A stretch of DNA of 21,074 nt from a virus, in IMG/VR virus record IMGVR_UViG_3300024520_000571, positions 1 through 21,074 of that record; one strand, given 5' to 3'. The position numbers and the translations under genes are program-made. The first letter of the stretch is position 1. Every line of letters begins with the position of its first letter. Of the stretch, positions 7,568 to 16,600 are shown piece after piece. The notes under the pieces were generated by a model. The model did not search any database and had not been told where the DNA came from. It saw only the letters and a program-made list of their open reading frames with translations.

Positions 7568-8494
7568 TCAGCCCAGTCCCATTTTCTCGCTTTGCGCGAG
7601 GAACGCCTCTGGGTCCATATTCATGAGCGTTTGCAGCTTCGCCTCGTCACTCAATTCAGCAGCTTGCGACGGGGCAGGCCCGCCGGCTTCGCTGTGGTGA
7701 CGAGCAGCCAACCTGCTCGGTGTTTGCTTTTTGGTCGGTTTGTCATCAGCGAACGCGCCGCGATTCACCATCTGACCAGCGAGTGCAATTGCCCCGCCAA
7801 AACTGTCGCCAAATATGGCCTTGTCTTCTTCGGACATTCCGTCCAGTTCCTTGTAAAGGTCCTGTACGTTCTCAGCTTTGAATCCTTCGACACGCTCGGC
7901 AATTGCTTCACCCATCATGCGGTCCTGCTTCTCCTTCAACAGGGGAGCCGCGGCCTCTTTGAGTTGCGCAATCTCTTCTCGCAGGTCCGCGGTTGCCGCG
8001 TCAGTGTAGGGCTGCATATAGTCCTTCACGTCGTCGTTCAACTCGCTGGCCGGGTCGGCTTCCGATTCGGTCCCGGGCGCTGTCGCCGGCTCCTGCAAGG
8101 CGCGTTTCGTCAGAATATCAACCTGCTCGCGAAGTTCCTTTTTCTCTTTCGCCAACTCGGCAAGACGGTCCTCAACGCTGGAAGTCTTCGGCTCGACAGC
8201 TTCCTCGGTCGCATTACTCGCGGCCGGCTCCTGTTCTTCTACTGGCGACGATTCCCGGCCATTGAGGCCCAAAATGTCGTCAACAGTCACAGGTGCATCT
8301 TCCTTGACTTCCAGTGCATCGGCCAGCCCGCCGGACGATTGTTCTTGCTCTTGAACTTCACGCTCAACGACTTGCTCCTGCTCGACCTCAACCTCGGGCT
8401 TTACAGCCGGCTCTGGTTCGGCCAAAGCATCAGGATTTGCATCCATCATCTCGGCAATATCGTTCAATTCTCTGACATCATCGAAGTTACCCAT
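7568..8494 (-). CDS. Capsid scaffolding protein
   Basis: A protein of 308 residues, very acidic and Glu/Gln/Ala-rich. Residues 22-105 are a low-complexity acidic tract (PEVEVEQEQVVEREVQEQEQ). Probable coiled coils lie near 105-133 (VEDRLAELAKEKKELREQV) and 167-200 (ADLREEIAQLKEAAAPLLKEKQ). The C-terminus is helical and includes SDEAKLQTLMNMDPEAFLAQSEKMG, a plausible coat-binding tail. Composition, coiled coils, size and position between portal and major capsid protein are all typical of phage scaffolds that guide procapsid assembly and leave before maturation. GGAGG lies 7 bases before the ATG. Sequence in this class diverges quickly, so the evidence is architecture rather than motif. Confidence 0.85.
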   Translation of the reverse strand: MGNFDDVRELNDIAEMMDANPDALAEPEPAVKPEVEVEQEQVVEREVQEQEQSSGGLADALEVKEDAPVTVDDILGLNGRESSPVEEQEPAASNATEEAVEPKTSSVEDRLAELAKEKKELREQVDILTKRALQEPATAPGTESEADPASELNDDVKDYMQPYTDAATADLREEIAQLKEAAAPLLKEKQDRMMGEAIAERVEGFKAENVQDLYKELDGMSEEDKAIFGDSFGGAIALAGQMVNRGAFADDKPTKKQTPSRLAARHHSEAGGPAPSQAAELSDEAKLQTLMNMDPEAFLAQSEKMGLG

Positions 8495-8496
8495 TG

Positions 8497-8760
8497 TTAG
8501 TCCTCCGTGTTTTGCGCCCCGTCAGGCGAAGGTTTACTGTGTCTTTCGATCCACCGGATGATCTTTGAGGCCATCCTGGCTTCTCCGTCCTTCTCTGCTC
8601 TTTTGAACGGCCACTCTCCGCCCGTCACCTCAAGAGGCTTCAGGGCTTCGTCAAGCTCGCTGTTCAAAAACTCGTTAAGCGGCCCCAGGTGTCCCTGTGA
8701 CGCCGCCGCCGCCGTCTTGGCCCGCGCCTCCGCCGGCTTGATCCGTTCCTTGCTGGGCAA
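8497..8760 (-). CDS. Small hydrophilic protein with TTG start, overlapping portal 3' end
   Basis: A protein of 87 residues read from TTG at 8760, chosen because GGGAGG lies exactly 6 bases upstream and no ATG is available at the proper distance. The first 86 bases overlap the 3' end of the portal gene in another frame, so the portal's Gly/Ala-rich tail (GGGAGQDGGGGVTGTPGAA) is shaped by the double coding. The product is helical and charged: an N-terminal KPAEARAKTAAAASQG, LNEFLNSELDEALKPL, then ARMASKIIRWIERH. Two bases separate its stop from the scaffold's start. It may be a small head-assembly accessory protein; no family was recognised. Confidence 0.7.
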   Translation of the reverse strand: MPSKERIKPAEARAKTAAAASQGHLGPLNEFLNSELDEALKPLEVTGGEWPFKRAEKDGEARMASKIIRWIERHSKPSPDGAQNTED

Positions 8761-10645
8761 GTGCAGCCTCCCTTAGTTGGGCTTCAATCTGTTTCTGTTC
8801 AAACTCAGCCAACTTAGCCTCGAATTCTTCCTGAGACATGACCAGCGATCCGCTGATGTCCCCGAGGATCTCTTTCATAGTCAGCGTCCACAATTCGGCC
8901 TCGCGAACCGGGGTTGGCCTGCCAGAGGCCGCTGCGCCGTCGACCATCTGCTGCGCCATGAGCAACTGCTGTATCCTCTGGTCCTTCTCTGCGAGGTGCT
9001 TGGACCCTGCAGAATAGACGTACCAGCCCCGCCGTATGGCGGCTGGGTCGATTTTTAACTGAGACAAACTGCCGTCCTGAGTAATCGAGATAATCTGCTC
9101 ATCGGTCAAGTATTGAGCGTTCATCTCGAAAGAGATATTCATGGACTCATTCAGGAACTCATCCTCGAAATCTACGACATGGCTCCCCAGCTTGCCGGCA
9201 ATGACATTGGTGTTCCGCGCCGTGCGCGTGGCCGACTCGTCAGACCCGCCAGAGGTGTTAATCGCCCCGGTGATTCGCTCGTGACGGGCAATGGACGCAC
9301 GTTCAGCCTCGAACCCCATCGGGATACCCTGGAAGTTTTTAACGATAGGCGTGATCGTATTTGCCCGCTCGACCATGTGGTGAACCCCGGGGCCGCTGGG
9401 CTTCATCTCGCCGTCGGTCAGGTCAACCTCCACGACCTCCATTTCCGGCTGAATCACGGTGTTTACCGCGTCGATGTTCTGGTTATGGATCGCGTTGGCG
9501 GTGTCCTGTTCGTCCAGGGCCTTCTCGATTATCCCCGTGCCATACGGGTCGCCATCCAGCTTGATCAGCCGCGCATTGTTCAACTGCGGGCGCCCCGAAT
9601 ACATCGGAGACGGCTCACAGCGGATCAGGGTGTTGCCGGCGATGGTGGCAATGTAATTCTCGTAGAGTCCCTTGTTTCCGTGGGCACCACTCAATTCAAA
9701 GGTGCCGTGCATCTCTTTGACCTCGTTCTTGTCAACGCCGTGTGGCATTTCCAAACCCATAGCCATTTTGAACAGGGCCTCGGCCTCGTTGTCTGATTCG
9801 CGTTCCTCACTACTGGTTTCGTTGATCTTTTCGATGTTCTCGTACAGCCGGTATCCGTCTTCGTCTGGCTTGGCCAGCTTCTTCAGATACTCGGTGGTCC
9901 TCCAAGACCGGCCTATCCGCAGGCTGGAGAAATCGTCGTTCGGGTGCTGCTCTTGAACATAGTTGAAAATGCTCATGATCTGAAGGACCGGGCCCTGGAA
10001 GATAAGGTCAGTCTCGACAGGCGGCCGCGGGGGTTCCTCGAACTCGGGCGGTGGGGGCGGCGGCTGACCAAGCAGTGCCAACTGCTCCTTTACCTGAGTG
10101 TACTCACTCTTTATCTGCTCGAATTCAACGTGATATTCAGCTATATCCTCCAGCCACTTCTCCATCGCCTCGTTGGTCCGCAGGTAGTCGGGCGCACTCA
10201 TGGTCTTCCACGCCATCGTCCACGGGCAGTTACCGGTGATCATCATGGACTTGAGCCCAAGACTTGCGGTCTGCCGGTACTTGCCGAACATCATCTGGTA
10301 CTTGGCCAACTGCTTCATCTGCTCGGCGTATTTATCATCGCTCTGGTCGAAACCCGGGACCAGCGGCCGCAACTGCAGCCAGTCCTCAACACCGAACACC
10401 GCGTCAATGATCTGGGGTGTGACCGTCTCAACTGCATCGCCATTGAGGTTTACGAACCGATGGGAGCGATTGGCTTGCTTGGCGAACTGGACCCACTTCT
10501 TGTCATGCTCGCACAGGTAGGACAATACGCAGCGTTTCCATGTTTCCTCGCGGACAGAGCGCTCGTCCTTCATCTGCTTCCAGTTGTCACGAACAAGATC
10601 CCTGATCTCGTTCTGTGCGGCCCGTGATTTCACAACAATAGCCAT
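8675..10645 (-). CDS. Portal protein
   Basis: A protein of 656 residues from an ATG at 10645 whose A is shared with the terminase stop (TGATG), with GGAGG 6 bases upstream; a TTG one codon earlier is too close to that site. The portal ring is the DNA entry channel at one capsid vertex and docks the terminase. Evidence: size, position directly after the large terminase, and the typical podovirus portal run of VTPQIIDAVFG (75-85) near the N-terminus. A coiled segment and a Pro-rich insert (195-209, GQPPPPPP) follow, then the central DPYGTGIIEKALDEQDTANAIHNQNIDAV, the clip/stem-like helix pattern found in long portals. The C-terminus is a Gln/Ala-rich helix (EEFEAKLAEFEQKQIEAQLR) with a Gly-rich tail. 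Confidence 0.88.
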   Translation of the reverse strand: MAIVVKSRAAQNEIRDLVRDNWKQMKDERSVREETWKRCVLSYLCEHDKKWVQFAKQANRSHRFVNLNGDAVETVTPQIIDAVFGVEDWLQLRPLVPGFDQSDDKYAEQMKQLAKYQMMFGKYRQTASLGLKSMMITGNCPWTMAWKTMSAPDYLRTNEAMEKWLEDIAEYHVEFEQIKSEYTQVKEQLALLGQPPPPPPEFEEPPRPPVETDLIFQGPVLQIMSIFNYVQEQHPNDDFSSLRIGRSWRTTEYLKKLAKPDEDGYRLYENIEKINETSSEERESDNEAEALFKMAMGLEMPHGVDKNEVKEMHGTFELSGAHGNKGLYENYIATIAGNTLIRCEPSPMYSGRPQLNNARLIKLDGDPYGTGIIEKALDEQDTANAIHNQNIDAVNTVIQPEMEVVEVDLTDGEMKPSGPGVHHMVERANTITPIVKNFQGIPMGFEAERASIARHERITGAINTSGGSDESATRTARNTNVIAGKLGSHVVDFEDEFLNESMNISFEMNAQYLTDEQIISITQDGSLSQLKIDPAAIRRGWYVYSAGSKHLAEKDQRIQQLLMAQQMVDGAAASGRPTPVREAELWTLTMKEILGDISGSLVMSQEEFEAKLAEFEQKQIEAQLREAALAQQGTDQAGGGAGQDGGGGVTGTPGAA

Positions 10646-12045
10646 CAAGATCCTCCGTATGGAAGGTCGCTCGCCTGAACGTATTTATTCCTTCGGTTGC
10701 GACGCTGCTGGGCACGTCTCCGCAACTCGTCTCTTGAACGCACCCTCATCGTCAGCCCACCTCGCCACATATCGTACATGTGGTCTTCAGCGTTAGTGTT
10801 TACGTCCTCAAGGTTCTTTTTGTCAACAGGCAGCGACGGGATCGTCCTGATGAAGTGGTGGCAGTGGCGCATCACCTTGAACCGAGACTTCCCGTTGGTC
10901 ACCGAAAGATACTGGTGGCAAACCTGCTTCTGTTGGACGCGGCTGTGTGGGCCTTTAGGCCATGCCTTCCAGCCCATGTCGCGGCCGCCCAGAAGTTCGT
11001 ATACCGACCCTCCGCCGTGGCCCTTCTCTTCCATTACCTGGCCATCAACCAAGCCCACTGGGATATAGAGGTCGTTAAGTTGCTCAAAGCTCTCCATTTT
11101 CCGGCGTAGTTCTTCAGGCGGCATCTCGCAACCAACGTTGGGCTTTCCGCCCCAGCCGTACATCTCGCTTCCCAAGATGATATCGCCGTCGTACTCAAAC
11201 ATATACCCAAGCGCAAACGGCTCTTTGTATCCCCAGTCAAGCGCCCGCCAGATCTTTTTGTCCGTTGGGATCGGGTACGGATCTATGATATGGACGTCTG
11301 GGTCCCACTCGGTAAACGCAGCGCCGGCCACGATGTCCCAGCGGCCCTCGACCAATGCGGCAGCCAGCACCGGGTCAAGGTTCTCGCTAACGCGATCTGC
11401 GTAATCGGGGTCGGCCTCATCAAGGATCTTGTTGTCCGATAGCTTCGCCGGGATAAATACCCGATGGGAAACCTTCTCCACGCCCTTGCGCTTTGTTCTG
11501 ATGACCTGAGCCACCATCGGCGCTACAGGGTCAACAAAGCGAGCCTTTACCCAGTGATGCCCCAGGCCGCCCGGGTTGCTTGCGCACCTGATACGCGGCT
11601 GTACGCCCTTTGCGGAGCGCAAACGGGAGATCATGTATGTGTACTGGAAGTCAGTTGCCCACTGGGTCAACTCGTCAAAACCAACCCACTGGTAGTCCTG
11701 CCCCTGGTAATGGTCCACGTCATCATCGCGCTCAAGATGGCGGAACTGAAGCACGGCGCCATTTGGGAACCGCCACTCGTTCTTCGAGGCATTGAAGCAC
11801 CGCGGGCCGTAGATCGGCAGGAATATCTGCTTCGACCGGCGAATAACAGCGTCCATGTCATTAATGTGCCGGCGGAAGAATACACCAATCCAGCCCTCCC
11901 CGTTGGGGATACCGCGGGCATAGTCACCAAGCAGAGCGTCGGTCTTGCCGCCACCAAGGGCGCCACCATAAAGGACCTCGAACGCTGGGCAGCGCACGAA
12001 TAGTTCCTGTGGTCCTACTTGGGGTTGCCATGCAACTTGCGCCAC
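10645..12045 (-). CDS. terL: Terminase large subunit (packaging ATPase/nuclease)
   Basis: A protein of 466 residues that pumps and cuts phage DNA at the portal. N-terminal ATPase: Walker A at 27-35 (GGALGGGKT), Walker B with catalytic Glu in VGFDELTQW (FDE 123-125), and coupling motif CASNPGG (154-160). C-terminal RNase H-like nuclease: first Asp in RALDWGY (D270), second in GLVDGQV (D334), third cluster in AEDHMYD (419-425). All three acidic positions expected for metal-dependent cleavage are present. The C-terminus is strongly basic (RRRAQQRRNRRNK). Translation starts at GTG 12045, overlapping the preceding TAG by one base. Length and motif order match the Terminase_6-type large subunits of podoviruses. 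Packaging strategy cannot be read from these data. Confidence 0.95.
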   Translation of the reverse strand: MAQVAWQPQVGPQELFVRCPAFEVLYGGALGGGKTDALLGDYARGIPNGEGWIGVFFRRHINDMDAVIRRSKQIFLPIYGPRCFNASKNEWRFPNGAVLQFRHLERDDDVDHYQGQDYQWVGFDELTQWATDFQYTYMISRLRSAKGVQPRIRCASNPGGLGHHWVKARFVDPVAPMVAQVIRTKRKGVEKVSHRVFIPAKLSDNKILDEADPDYADRVSENLDPVLAAALVEGRWDIVAGAAFTEWDPDVHIIDPYPIPTDKKIWRALDWGYKEPFALGYMFEYDGDIILGSEMYGWGGKPNVGCEMPPEELRRKMESFEQLNDLYIPVGLVDGQVMEEKGHGGGSVYELLGGRDMGWKAWPKGPHSRVQQKQVCHQYLSVTNGKSRFKVMRHCHHFIRTIPSLPVDKKNLEDVNTNAEDHMYDMWRGGLTMRVRSRDELRRRAQQRRNRRNKYVQASDLPYGGS

Positions 12046-12266
12046 TACTTTTTCCTTCTTATTGCGTTGAGCCCGCCAGACAGGGCCGGGTTCTGCCTCG
12101 GTGCCGAAAACTGCTTAATGCGCTTCGGCGTCTTTCCCTTGAATGACTTTGTGCCGGTCCCTTTGCCTGGGGAAAATGGCAGTATCGACTGCGAGCCTCC
12201 CCGCAGTTTTTTCATCAGAGCCGACATCGCGGCCGACCCCTTGATCTTTACCAGATCAATTGCCAT
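12045..12266 (-). CDS. Small basic protein upstream of terminase
   Basis: A protein of 73 residues, strongly basic with many Lys/Arg in the second half (GKGTGTKSFKGKTPKRIKQ, ending NAIRRKK). It begins with a short amphipathic helix (MAIDLVKIKGSAAMSALMKKL). The ATG at 12266 lies inside the end of the membrane-protein gene (11-base overlap) with only a weak purine-rich site (GGAAAAGAG), so reinitiation is probable. Its stop overlaps the terminase GTG. A position just before the large subunit suggests a packaging or DNA-binding accessory, but the protein is short and lacks a visible helix-turn-helix. I assign no function. Confidence 0.65.
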   Translation of the reverse strand: MAIDLVKIKGSAAMSALMKKLRGGSQSILPFSPGKGTGTKSFKGKTPKRIKQFSAPRQNPALSGGLNAIRRKK

Positions 12267-12513
12267 CAGCGTTTCTCTTTTCCATTTCGGCCACAGCGGC
12301 CTCATATCCTTCTCGACGAGCCCGCCACACTTCACCAGTAGTCAGCCTCTTGTTAAAATCTTCATGTTGAGTTGCATTGGTTTCCAGTAATACCTTTTGC
12401 GATTCGGCGACGCTCTCAAAGATCACCGCCCGCTTAACCTCGCCAACAACCAACGCAGAAACTACACCAAATGCGGCGACGATGATCACCCAGTATTTTC
12501 TAATATTTTCCAT
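12256..12513 (-). CDS. One-pass membrane protein with coiled-coil tail (holin- or spanin-like?)
   Basis: A protein of 85 residues. Residues 7-24 (YWVIIVAAFGVVSALVVG) form one transmembrane helix after a short MENIRK head. The rest is hydrophilic and helical (ESVAESQKVLLETNATQHEDFNKRL, RREGYEAAVAEMEKRN). This suits a small lysis-associated or membrane-tethered protein such as a holin or inner-membrane spanin, but no endolysin gene is adjacent and the topology alone does not decide. The start is unusual: the nearest GGAGG is 20 bases upstream of the ATG, inside the end of the preceding gene, with the palindrome TTGATATCAA between. Reinitiation after that gene's TGA, 13 bases before the ATG, is the simplest reading. 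Confidence 0.65.
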   Translation of the reverse strand: MENIRKYWVIIVAAFGVVSALVVGEVKRAVIFESVAESQKVLLETNATQHEDFNKRLTTGEVWRARREGYEAAVAEMEKRNADGN

Positions 12514-12526
12514 TGTGATATTGATA

Positions 12527-13627
12527 TCAATTTCCTCCGGTTGCAGTAAGATCTGTCGGTGGGTCGGTAATGTCTCCCGGTCCTTCAACAAGGCCGCCGC
12601 CGGACTGCCCCACAACTATCGGGAACCCGGCGGACTTTACGCCATTCTCATCCACTACGAAAATGTACGCATCGGCCTCGCCATCGAAAGACCCGGTGTT
12701 CACGGTGAATGAAATTTCGTCATTGGCCCAAGCTGTCGGGATCTGCACCTCGCGGTGCGTGCACGAGTTATAGTCAACGTTGTCCCCCACTTCAACCCGC
12801 GCCAGAGAGGTGTCGATATACACATCGTCAATGTAGAAGTCGTCACGGTCAGTACCGCCATCTATCCAAGAGTTGAAGAACCCAAGGATCAGCGGATACT
12901 TGTAGGTGGCGAGATTCTGGCGGGTCATAAAGGTGGTGTTGTTGACAACCCTGTATCCGTTGTGCCACCACCTGAATGTCCCATTTGCCACTCCAATATC
13001 GCTTGAGATAAACTCAAACTGAAAGCATTGCCACACGCCGGGGGTGAAGTTGCTTCTGGAATAGAAATCTCGCTGTTGCTGCGGCGGCTCAATAAGCTCC
13101 ATGCTGTATTGCATAAGGCCGTTTCTCCAAGAAGCAAACGAGAGGTTTTCCTGCCCCCCGGCGTGCCACAACCTAAACATCTTCACGTTGGCTAAATTAG
13201 CGTCGGCACTACCAGCCGGGCCTGCGCCCCAGTTCCAGTTTGTGTCCAGCTTGAACCAATACTGGCAAAACCATGTTGCGCTTCTCGTATCGCTGGGGGC
13301 TTCAAAGGCCCCGTAGTAACCGTCACCACCACTGCCCTGAAAGTTGTGGTTGCCATTATAGGCTGAATTCCCGTGCCTCGCGTCACTGGTGTTAATTCTG
13401 GCTACGGACACACCGCCCCAGTTAGGGTGGAAACCCCCGGTCTCCATGTTGTCCCAGATGTGGGGTGGGACAGTACTTTTTGTTCCCGGGTTCGTGACAC
13501 TGATTGTGGCAGATGTGCCGTGGTCAAAGATGGAGGTGCCGAGTCCGGTTACGACCGGGGCGGCAACGGCCACGGTGGAGAGGCAAAGGAAAGCAGCGGC
13601 GATTGTCAGTTTACTCAAACGTAACAT
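12527..13627 (-). CDS. Exported jelly-roll protein (lectin/polysaccharide-lyase-like)
   Basis: A protein of 366 residues. Residues 1-23 (MLRLSKLTIAAAFLCLSTVA, then VAA) are a Sec signal peptide. Residues 24-52 look like the first strands of an IPT/TIG-like sandwich (VVTGLGTSIFDHGTSATISV). About 55-280 is a jelly roll of the LamG/concanavalin or polysaccharide-lyase type, with FQYWFKL-like strands (WFCQYWFKLDTNW), GVWQCFQFEF and the terminal DDFYIDDVYID. Residues 291-340 (EVQIPTAWANDEISFTVNTG, FVVDENGVKSAGFPIVVG) look like the remaining sandwich strands. The protein ends PPTDLTATGGN, the start of a fibronectin-III domain that is not there. GGAGGT lies 9 bases upstream; the start overlaps the deacetylase end by 17 bases. 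Probable glycan binding; a lyase active site cannot be claimed. Confidence 0.78.
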   Translation of the reverse strand: MLRLSKLTIAAAFLCLSTVAVAAPVVTGLGTSIFDHGTSATISVTNPGTKSTVPPHIWDNMETGGFHPNWGGVSVARINTSDARHGNSAYNGNHNFQGSGGDGYYGAFEAPSDTRSATWFCQYWFKLDTNWNWGAGPAGSADANLANVKMFRLWHAGGQENLSFASWRNGLMQYSMELIEPPQQQRDFYSRSNFTPGVWQCFQFEFISSDIGVANGTFRWWHNGYRVVNNTTFMTRQNLATYKYPLILGFFNSWIDGGTDRDDFYIDDVYIDTSLARVEVGDNVDYNSCTHREVQIPTAWANDEISFTVNTGSFDGEADAYIFVVDENGVKSAGFPIVVGQSGGGLVEGPGDITDPPTDLTATGGN

Positions 13628-16600
13628 AGGCCGAGAACCTCCGGTTGGTGTAGGTAGTTGGGGTCGTTAGGCTCGCGGGCGGGAACGATCCATAGTTGAG
13701 TTGGATATATTCGCCTATCAGGGTCGGCGTGTTTTCTTCGCTGTCGAACCAGACTATTGCGCTGGTTGTACTGGTCTCATCAACTGATAACATCAGGTAC
13801 AACTCTTCCCCGATTGTCGCTGCGTATGGGGTGTCGAACGTGACTACGTGATACCCGGTGAGCCCCACACTGAGCGCCGTGCCGCTGGCCTTTAGCGCGT
13901 CATCAGTCCCGTATAGCCCCATCTTTATGTTGAAGTCGTTATCCAGTGTTTCGATGTACCAGCTACCACTGACCACACTGCTAGTGCTGGGCATGACAAT
14001 CTTTCCAGCGTAGCAGTCGTCACTGTCCACGTTCCTCGAAAAATCCGTGGCGATGGTGCCGTAACCAACTGAGTCATCGTCAGCAGGGTCGAACCTCGTA
14101 AATACCGATTGGTGCAGGCTCCACCCGCTCACGTTTGGCGTACCCTCTGTATCTCGCAGGCGAAACCGTGTGAAGATCTCTACATTGGCCGCACCTGCTG
14201 GGTTTATGTCATCAAGGGCTAGTGTGGTAAAGATGGTGTCGCCAACCGTGGACGATGCGGGCTCGCTCCAAACGCCGTCACCGTAGTACCCAGAGTTGAC
14301 ATCATTGGACCACTGGAACTCAACCTGCCCAATCTCATTGATGGTCATATCAGTGAGCGTGAGTTTTATGTTACTCCCATTGGTGGTGTCCACAACAACG
14401 CCAGCGAACACGCCAGTAGTATCGGGGGGTGTGGTATCCGGGCCAGTGTCCGCAACGCTTGTATAGACCGACAACGCCTCCACAGTGGCTACCGGGGTCT
14501 CGGTTCCGGCATAATAGGCGTCAGTGTCCTTGACTGCGTGTATGCTGGTATAAACCCCTACGGTCTGATTGTAGAATATGGAATCTATGACCGCAACGGC
14601 GCTCAGTAAATCATCAGCGGTGGCCCCGAATATGCGGTACAGCATCCTGTCACGGGTTGGTGGGTTGAGCGACCCAGTGGCGTCATGATCATAGGTTGTG
14701 GCGCCACCCGCAATAGTGGTGTCTACGTCTGACCACGACCCCCCGGAGGGTTGCATTTGCATGTGGTAATGGTCCTGTCCAACCCCGGCTACCCATGTTA
14801 GGTCAATGCCGCCGACATCTGCATTGTACCCAGATTCAGCGACTCCCGAGTCATAGAGGCCGTTCCAATTCGCCGACTTCGTGGCTGTCCACGCAGCGCC
14901 CACAGTGTCTATCGCTGCATCGTGCCTACGGTGCACTATACGAACAAAAGCAGGGGTATTTAGGCTGGCATCAGCTATGTCTACTATCACATTGCCAGAA
15001 GACATCGTTGGCTGATCCAACTGAAAGCCAGTGAAGGAGACAACCGGGATCACGGTTGGGGTTGACGTTGCCTCCCCACTAAAACCAGACTCATTAGAGT
15101 CATCGTCTACGGCAGTCACCTTGTAATAGTAAGTCGCAGAATCAGCGGCGATGGAGATATCGTTGTACCATGCCGAAGGGATGTTGTCTTTATACAGGGC
15201 GTAGGCGCCAGCGTCAATCTTGCGATATACGCTGTACGAGGCAAGGTCGCCCTCGGTGTTGGCCTCCCACGACAGATACGCCGAGGTGGGCTCAGTTCCC
15301 ACGTCAAGCCCGGTAGGGGCCTCGGGGACATCAATGGCAGCCGCCTCTGCCCTGGTGGTGCGCACCCCACGTATGTGTCTCTCGTCAACACCGTTTGGGA
15401 TATACCACACCCGGTCACCCAGGCTAAATTTCAAACTATCGTTTGCCGCGTACCCGTAAGGAGTCGTGACCTCCACAGCACCAGACCGACGGTGCCGGCC
15501 AAGCTCGCTGGCCCGCATAGTGGGGATTCCGTACTCGTCCAGCACATCACAAATGACTTCTAGTTCGTCTGGGTCCACGCCCTCGTCATACCAATCGGGA
15601 CCGTAGGACTTGGTTTCATGCCAGAACAAAACAATCTCGCCACGGTCCTGCCCGCGGATCTGATTGACTAAACGGCGCATGTTGTGAGCAACGGAATCCA
15701 GGTCAAACGTGACGCTATCCTTGGCTCCAACGATTTGTTTTACCTCAACAGTCGGGGCAACGCCAAGCATATTTCTAGCCCTGCGTCCATACTGAGACGG
15801 GGCCCCTGACATGGAAGAGTCTGCCCTTGCTGGCGCGAATACACCGACTGATTGGTAGTAAAAGTCCCTCGTATACAAGTCCATCGAACCGGTGCGCATT
15901 GTCAGATAATCGTGATCAACAATGGCGTTCATAACCTCGCCGCTGTACCTGTTGTTCGGCAGGGCTATTGACTTGCCAAAATAAAGGTCGTCAGCCCTAC
16001 TGTCGCCGTCTGCAGAATCAGCAAGCGCGTAGAGCCAATCAGGGCGCGAGTCGGCTACGATGGAGTCCACGACCGCCTGTGTGATCTCCCCGGCAACCTG
16101 TTGCCAGTGAGGCAACCCCTCGGTTCCGACATCGTTCTTGTGGTGCCAAGAGTGTGTCCCAACCTCCATATCGTCATCATCACGCCACGACAGGATCTTG
16201 GCCATATCGGCCTGATAGATATTCGCAGCGTCGACATGAATCCGCGCGCCGAATATTGTGTATTTCATATTGTGGCGATCAAACACCGTAATGAACGAGT
16301 CGTTGTCGGCCGCAATGAAGTCGTCCGTTGAAAACACCGCAACGGCGTCCGAGTTGCCGGGGTACGGCGCAACGTACCGTTTGGTCAGGTACTTGATTTT
16401 AATATATGGCTGGCGGCCTATGGCGCTGCTATAGGCGTCCCAGCCAAAGATAAGTGCCTGCCTTGCTGTGTTCTCAGACTCCTGATATATCGACATGATG
16501 CCATTGTTTACGTTCCCGTTTACGGCCGACTGAACGCAGTCTGTAATATCAAACTCGATCTGCCGAGGGCGCTCTGTCCCGCTGTTGTAGGCTGGGAAGA

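Noticed and set aside
7592-8500. Plus-strand open frame of 302 codons opposite the scaffold gene
   Set aside because: Mirror of Glu/Gln/Ala-rich codons giving an artificial Leu/Phe/Val-rich product; no supporting site.
9113-9796. Plus-strand frame of 227 codons opposite the portal gene
   Set aside because: Antisense shadow with His/Arg/Val-rich composition and no motif.
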